Source: Amycolatopsis sp. CA-126428 (GTDB lineage: Bacteria; Actinomycetota; Actinomycetes; Mycobacteriales; Pseudonocardiaceae). Taken from it: a DNA stretch of 64,000 nucleotides. Below, in pieces: positions 60,199 through 64,000 of this stretch. The translations under genes and the position numbers were made by a program. Within the stretch, counting starts at the first letter, position 1. Each line of letters opens with the position of its first letter. The notes under the pieces were generated by a model. The model saw only the letters and a list, made by a program, of their open reading frames with translations. It had not been told where the DNA came from and did not search any database. Where the stretch lies: positions 142,442 through 206,441 of the forward strand of contig NZ_PPHF01000187.1 in the NCBI RefSeq assembly GCF_002904335.1. The letters run 5' to 3'.

Positions 60199-60241
60199 GA
60201 TCGCCTCACCCGATCGGCCTCACCCACCGGTACTGACCGGT
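60199..60241 (-). promoter_or_regulatory. Tandem repeats upstream of the lytic transglycosylase
   Basis: GATCGCCTCACCC (60199-60211) is followed at once by GATCGGCCTCACCC (60212-60225), then by two ACCGGT copies (60226-60231 and 60236-60241) four bases apart. This lies 31 bases upstream of the start codon. It may be an operator or leader element; it does not match a riboswitch I can recognise. Confidence 0.4.
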
Positions 60242-60363
60242 AGGAGCAAGCTATCCGATGGAACCAAACTTTGGCGAATGCCACAGCCAAATCGACCCTG
60301 GATGGAGAAGTTCGTCTGGATGGCACAAAACCTTCGTAGGAAATCTGTCAGATTCACCAGGAC

Positions 60364-61278
60364 TTAACGGACCGCTGCGGACAGTTTGTCCGACAGGACA
60401 CCGGGCACGGTGAGCCCGCGGTGTGTCACGTCCGCGGAAAAACGCCGGACGAGCGGATCCGACGGCGTCGCGGTGAACGTGACGACGTCCCGGTGCAGCG
60501 GGGGCTTCAGCCGCCGCAGCGCCCCCGGGAAGTTCCGGGTCAGCGCGGTGGTCGGGACCAGCGCCACCCCGAGTCCCGCCGCGGCGAGCTGAGCCGCCGT
60601 CGCCGCCTGTTTCGTCCGCATCACCGCGTCCAGCACCGTCCCGCACCGCGCAGCCTCCTGGTCGAGCCAGCCACCGAGACCATTGTCCCGGTGGTAGTGC
60701 ACCACCGGAATGCCCGCGAGGGCGGTCATCGGGACGCCCGCCCGGGCAGCGAGCGGGTGGTCCGCGGCCAGGGCCACGACGATCTCCTCGCGCCCCACCA
60801 CCTCGGCGGACCCGGCCCAGCGGCTCGGCCGCGGTCCGACCGCGACGTCCGCTTCGCCCGTTTCCACTGCTTCGGCCAGCGCGTCCGCGCTCGTGGTCTC
60901 GGTCAGCGTGAGCAGCACTTCCGGACGGTGGCGGTGCCAGGCGCGCAGGACGGGGGCGAGCAGCCCGGCGGTCATGCTCTCCGCGCACGCGATGCGCAGG
61001 GTGCCTTCGCCGCCGGCGGCCACCGCGCGGCCGGTCCGGACCACCCGCTCGGCGGCGGCCAGCGCCGCCCGCGCGTCCGCGAGCACCGCCCGCCCGGCGG
61101 CGGTGGGGCGCACTCCGCGGGGCAGCCGTTCCAGCACCGGTGTCCCCAATTCCCGTTCGAGCGCGCCGATCTGGTGGGACAGCGCGGGCTGCGACAGGTG
61201 CAGCCGGGCGGCCGCCTCGGTGATCGAGCCCGCGTCCAGGACCGCGACCAGGCACTCGAGCGCGCGCAGCGTAGGCAT
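60364..61278 (-). CDS. LysR-type transcriptional regulator
   Basis: A 304-residue regulator with the usual N-terminal winged helix-turn-helix (LECLVAVLDAGSITEAAARLHLSQPALSHQIGALERELGTPVLERLPRG) and a periplasmic-binding-protein-like effector domain. GTLRIACAES opens the effector domain. Effector unknown. ATG at 61278. It is divergent from the degenerate SDR gene with 103 bases between, the classic setting for LysR control of the neighbour. Confidence 0.93.
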   Translation of the reverse strand: MPTLRALECLVAVLDAGSITEAAARLHLSQPALSHQIGALERELGTPVLERLPRGVRPTAAGRAVLADARAALAAAERVVRTGRAVAAGGEGTLRIACAESMTAGLLAPVLRAWHRHRPEVLLTLTETTSADALAEAVETGEADVAVGPRPSRWAGSAEVVGREEIVVALAADHPLAARAGVPMTALAGIPVVHYHRDNGLGGWLDQEAARCGTVLDAVMRTKQAATAAQLAAAGLGVALVPTTALTRNFPGALRRLKPPLHRDVVTFTATPSDPLVRRFSADVTHRGLTVPGVLSDKLSAAVR

Positions 61279-61381
61279 TCGCGAATTCTATCGCAGCAAT
61301 CGAAAACCTTCGGATCGCGACGGGATTGTTCCGGGGCCGCCCGGCGCTGAACGCCGTGTGCGAGACGAAAGGAGCACGGAA

Positions 61382-62077
61382 ATGTCGTTCGAGGGAAAGC
61401 GGCTGGTCATCGTGGGCGGCGGCTCGGGGATCGCCCGGCGGATCGCGGTGGACGCGGGCGCGGCGGGCGCGGAAGTGATCTGGGCCGGCCGCCATCCGGC
61501 GGCGCTGGTGGAGCGGGGAGTGCGGGCCGCGTTCGCGGATCTCGGCGAGGAATCGTCGTTGAAAGCGCTTGCCGAAGAAGTGGGCGAAGTGGACTTCGTG
61601 GTCTCGCTCGCCGCGGCGCCGGCGAACGGCCCGGTCGCGACGCTGGAGCGGGCCGCCGTCGCGCGGGCCTTCGACGCCAAAGTGGTCGGTCCCCTGATGC
61701 TCGCCAAGCACTTCGCGCCGCGATTCCGCGAAGGTGGGGCCATGGTGTTGTTCTCCGGCGTCGCCGCCTGGCGCCCGGCGCCGGAAAGGACGGTCATGGC
61801 GACGACGAACGGCGCGGTCGCGTTCCTCGCCGAAGCGCTGGCTGTGGCTCTCGCGCCGGTCCGGGTCAACGCGATTTCCCCGGGCATCGTCGACTCGGGT
61901 GCGTGGGACGGGCTCGGCGAGGCGAAGGCGGAATTCTTCCGCCGGACCGCGGACGCGAATCCGGCCCGCCGGGTGGGCCGGCCCGAGGACGTTTCGGCCG
62001 CCACGCTGCACCTCTTGGCGAACCCGTTCGTCACGGGTTCGGTGCTGCATGTGGACGGTGGCGGCCGGCTCGGGTGA
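61382..62077 (+). CDS. SDR-family protein lacking the usual Tyr-Lys pair
   Basis: A 231-residue Rossmann protein. The N-terminal GGGSGIAR loop matches the NAD(P) site, and NAISPGIV and VLHVDGGG are family segments. The catalytic serine is present in LFSGVAA, but the YxxxK pair is replaced: the region reads VMATTNGAVAF, with Met and Asn at the Tyr and Lys positions. The protein may be a degenerate enzyme, a scaffold or use another residue. AAAGGAG precedes the ATG at 61382. Divergent LysR gene likely regulates it. Confidence 0.88.
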   Translation: MSFEGKRLVIVGGGSGIARRIAVDAGAAGAEVIWAGRHPAALVERGVRAAFADLGEESSLKALAEEVGEVDFVVSLAAAPANGPVATLERAAVARAFDAKVVGPLMLAKHFAPRFREGGAMVLFSGVAAWRPAPERTVMATTNGAVAFLAEALAVALAPVRVNAISPGIVDSGAWDGLGEAKAEFFRRTADANPARRVGRPEDVSAATLHLLANPFVTGSVLHVDGGGRLG

Positions 62078-62165
62078 GCGAGCCTTTACACGGACTTGAA
62101 GCGTTCCTATGATCGGCCGTCCGGACGCGTTGCCGTCCGTTCGGACGGCCCAGGTGGAGGGTTTG

Positions 62166-62870
62166 ATGGCACGTAGGGCTCCGCGCCGAGAGGTGGTCAC
62201 CGTCGCCGAGCTGCTGGTCCGGTCCGACGCACCCCTTGATCGTTACCGCGACGAGGACACCGTGGTGTTCCCGCGGGTGGCGCGTCACCGGGAGAAGCCG
62301 CAGGTCTTGCGTTCGCTGACGCGGTTGCGGGTGTTGTCCGTGGTCGCGGGGGCGCTGGCGCTGACGGGCGGGGTCAGCGCGGCGGTGTCGATGCCGTCCT
62401 CGCGCGACCTGGGTGCGGCCTGGCCACCGGTCGGCTTGGAACCCCCGGCCGTGGCGCTGGTCCCGCTGCCGGCGGACGTCGTCGTGCCGCCGGCCAAACA
62501 CGCTCCGCCGCCCGCAGCTCCCGCAGCTCCCGCGGCTCCGGATTCCGTAACGCCCCCCGCCGCGCCGGCCGGAATTTCCCCGTCGGCCGTCGATCCGGAA
62601 TCGAATTCCGTCGGCCAGACGGGGCATCGCGGAACTTTGGCCCGGGCGGTGAAGATCGTCGACAAGGTGAAGGCACCGGTGAAGGCGAAGCCGAACCCGC
62701 CGGAGCAGGCGGCGCCGGTGCGCCACGAGACCCCGGAGATCCCGCTTTGGTCGCGCGGCCGCCCGGCAACCCCGGACTGGCCGGCGATGTGGGGCGCCCG
62801 CCGCCCGGCCGGCTTCTCCTTCGGCGAACACCACCACGGATGTGGCGGCGGTGGCCGTCACCGCCGCTGA
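62166..62870 (+). CDS. Membrane-anchored Pro/Ala-rich hypothetical protein
   Basis: A 234-residue protein. A cytoplasmic N-terminus (MARRAPRREVVTVAELLVRSDAP) leads to one membrane helix (about 57-80), then a Pro/Ala-rich extracytoplasmic region with AP repeats and a His/Gly-rich end (EHHHGCGGGGRHRR) that could bind metal. GGTGGAGG lies eight bases before the ATG at 62166. I recognise no domain. A short protein 1.3 kb downstream shares its N-terminal motif. Function unknown. Confidence 0.7.
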   Translation: MARRAPRREVVTVAELLVRSDAPLDRYRDEDTVVFPRVARHREKPQVLRSLTRLRVLSVVAGALALTGGVSAAVSMPSSRDLGAAWPPVGLEPPAVALVPLPADVVVPPAKHAPPPAAPAAPAAPDSVTPPAAPAGISPSAVDPESNSVGQTGHRGTLARAVKIVDKVKAPVKAKPNPPEQAAPVRHETPEIPLWSRGRPATPDWPAMWGARRPAGFSFGEHHHGCGGGGRHRR

Positions 62871-62872
62871 GG

Positions 62873-63313
62873 TCAGGTGCCGAGCGGAATCTGGTACTGC
62901 ATTAAGCCCTTGTCGAGCGCGACCTGGTCATAGAGCCGCCGGGCGGTCGTGTTCGAGGTTTGGGTGTGCCAGTAGAGGCGCACGCACCCCCGCGCTCGCG
63001 CCCACCCGGCAACGGCTTCGATGAGGGCGCGGCCGGCCCCACGCCCGCGGGCGTGGGCATCGGTGAAGAGATCCTGCAGGTAGCAGACGTCGGCGGAGGT
63101 GGTGCTGGCGTGCGTGAGGAAGTGGACGATGCCGACGAGTTCGCCGTCGGCCCACGCGCCGAGGGCGTGCATCCGTTCCCCGCGGGCGAACTCACGCCAC
63201 GCCCGGTCCACGAGTTCCGGCGCGAGGGTCCTGCCGTAGAACGTGTTGTAGCCGGCGAACAGGTTTTCCCAGGCAGCGCGGTCATTTTCGGTCAGGCCCC
63301 CGATGGTGATCAT
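62873..63313 (-). CDS. GNAT family N-acetyltransferase
   Basis: Transfers an acetyl group from acetyl-CoA to an amine. The 146-residue protein has the GNAT core: LQDLFTDAHARGRGAGRALIEAV, where RGRGAGRA is the acetyl-CoA pyrophosphate loop, and TARRLYDQVALDKG near the end. Substrate unknown. ATG at 63313. It converges on the Pro-rich membrane gene with 2 bases between. Confidence 0.92.
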   Translation of the reverse strand: MITIGGLTENDRAAWENLFAGYNTFYGRTLAPELVDRAWREFARGERMHALGAWADGELVGIVHFLTHASTTSADVCYLQDLFTDAHARGRGAGRALIEAVAGWARARGCVRLYWHTQTSNTTARRLYDQVALDKGLMQYQIPLGT

Positions 63314-63432
63314 GGTCCGAGGCTAACGCCCGGCGGACACGCACCGGACACAACTCACGAGTAAGGTGACGAACCCGAATCAAATTCATAGAATCGCGGA
63401 GCCCGGGTCGGCGAAAGCAGCGGAGGTTCTCG

Positions 63433-63657
63433 ATGGCGCGCACGGCGCACCGTGCCAGTGGCAGCCGCGTCTCGGTGGGGGAGCTGATGCTGCGGCCGGA
63501 TGTCCGCGGTCGCCGCCGCCCCGAAGATCTCGAAGTACTGGAGCTGGCCTACCGAATGCGCCGCCGAACCGGCCCCGAGGCGGCGGTCCAGGTCCCGTCC
63601 CCGGGAGCCCGAGCACTGGCAGCGGTGACCGCCCTTTGGCGGCGCAGGCCGAGGTAG
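63433..63657 (+). CDS. Small basic protein sharing an N-terminal motif with the 62166 gene
   Basis: A 74-residue Arg-rich protein (MARTAHRASGSRVSVGELMLRPDV) of unknown function. Its N-terminus aligns with the N-terminus of the membrane protein at 62166 (MARxxxR....VxVxELxxR). The rest is charged helix with no membrane segment. GGAGG lies 5-9 bases before the ATG. Coding character is moderate; short basic proteins like this are common in Pseudonocardiales. Confidence 0.6.
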   Translation: MARTAHRASGSRVSVGELMLRPDVRGRRRPEDLEVLELAYRMRRRTGPEAAVQVPSPGARALAAVTALWRRRPR

Positions 63658-64000
63658 CCGCGGCAGGTTTCGCTGCTGCTGCTGGTGAGCTTTTGCTGGT
63701 CACGCGAGTGGGCTTCGGCGATGGTTGGCTTGAGGAACTCCGGTAGGCCGACGGTTCCCCGGCGGAGTGGTGCCGGGGCTGGTGACGGCTGCGCCGGCGG
63801 GTGCGGGCATGGCCTGGCCCTGGTTGCCGGATGGACGCTCGTCGCATGGGCTCTTCGACGGCGTGCCTCTCTCGTCGGCGGGGGTTGCCGTTGGCGGTGT
63901 TCTGGCCACGGACCTCTTCGCAGTGGGTGTGGGTGTGGGCCCGTAGCCGTGTGGCTGCGGGCCTTTCCCGTGTTCAGGCTGCGAATGGGAGTGGTTCGTG
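63658..64000. other. Window end: region without a recognised gene
   Basis: No open frame here has convincing coding character on either strand. It contains a terminator-like hairpin at 63938-63966. The start of a gene beyond the window edge cannot be judged. Confidence 0.45.
63938..63966 (+). terminator. Hairpin terminator
   Basis: An 11-bp stem with one G-U pair (63938-63948 with 63953-63963), loop GTGT, followed by TTT. It would end a plus-strand transcript from the left, possibly an RNA arising in the 63658-63937 gap or the small gene at 63433. Confidence 0.6.

Noticed and set aside
60169..60363. c-di-AMP riboswitch before the lytic transglycosylase
   Set aside because: The conserved boxes of that riboswitch class are not found; only local repeats are seen.
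61279..61381. LysR T-N11-A box
   Set aside because: Several T-N11-A arrangements exist by chance in the AT-richer gap; none has good dyad symmetry.

Overview
The window is high-GC actinobacterial DNA with dense, often 4-base-overlapping genes and many GTG starts. Several gene orders match mycobacteria and relatives: ctaD next to serB, mec-cysO-cysM, and murI followed by a cAMP-phosphodiesterase-like gene, rph and rdgB. A four-gene conservon, LCP and lytic transglycosylase wall genes, and the general style suggest a filamentous actinomycete, most likely Pseudonocardiales (Amycolatopsis-like). The genus is an inference. Most of the window looks like chromosomal core; I saw no insertion sequence, integrase, rRNA or CRISPR array.

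Layout. 1-12.8 kb: end of cytochrome oxidase subunit I, serB, a Pth2-type hydrolase, an OsmC protein, DinG helicase, BioY, a KDPG-aldolase-like gene overlapping the NAD-salvage nicotinamidase, pncB, and clpS-DUF2017-P1 peptidase. 12.9-20.7 kb: the protein-bound sulfur route to cysteine (mec, cysO, cysM), two amino acid racemases, arylamine N-acetyltransferase, a rhomboid protease, and the murI/phosphodiesterase/rph/rdgB block. 20.7-24.4 kb: a 1059-residue NACHT-ATPase with leucine-rich repeats, apparently co-transcribed behind bcp peroxiredoxin. This is the best candidate for an immune (anti-phage) gene. 24.4-35 kb: lipoprotein, small membrane protein, two AraC-type regulators next to an aldo/keto reductase and a Rossmann-fold reductase, a GT87-like glycosyltransferase, an odd class I tRNA with a Leu anticodon, and a TetR/flavin monooxygenase pair.

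35-48 kb: XRE regulator, LCP cell-wall ligase, a membrane protein that appears to fuse a phospholipase A2 domain to an acyltransferase-3-like domain, a GGDEF cyclase with an exceptional ribosome binding site, an MFS exporter, an SDR and a FadD-type acyl-CoA ligase. 48-53 kb: a conservon (kinase, roadblock, DUF742, small GTPase-like protein), followed by a structured inverted-repeat element. 53-64 kb: DoxX, Nudix, HAD, alpha/beta hydrolase, metallophosphoesterase, a DUF6412-like/short-YidC pair, DUF1992, TetR, a secreted lytic transglycosylase, a LysR/degenerate SDR pair, and two short proteins sharing an N-terminal motif.

Two near-perfect hairpins, at 35.0 and 45.2 kb, share their ends and centre but differ in compensating arm bases. 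They look like members of a chromosomal palindrome family placed between convergent genes.
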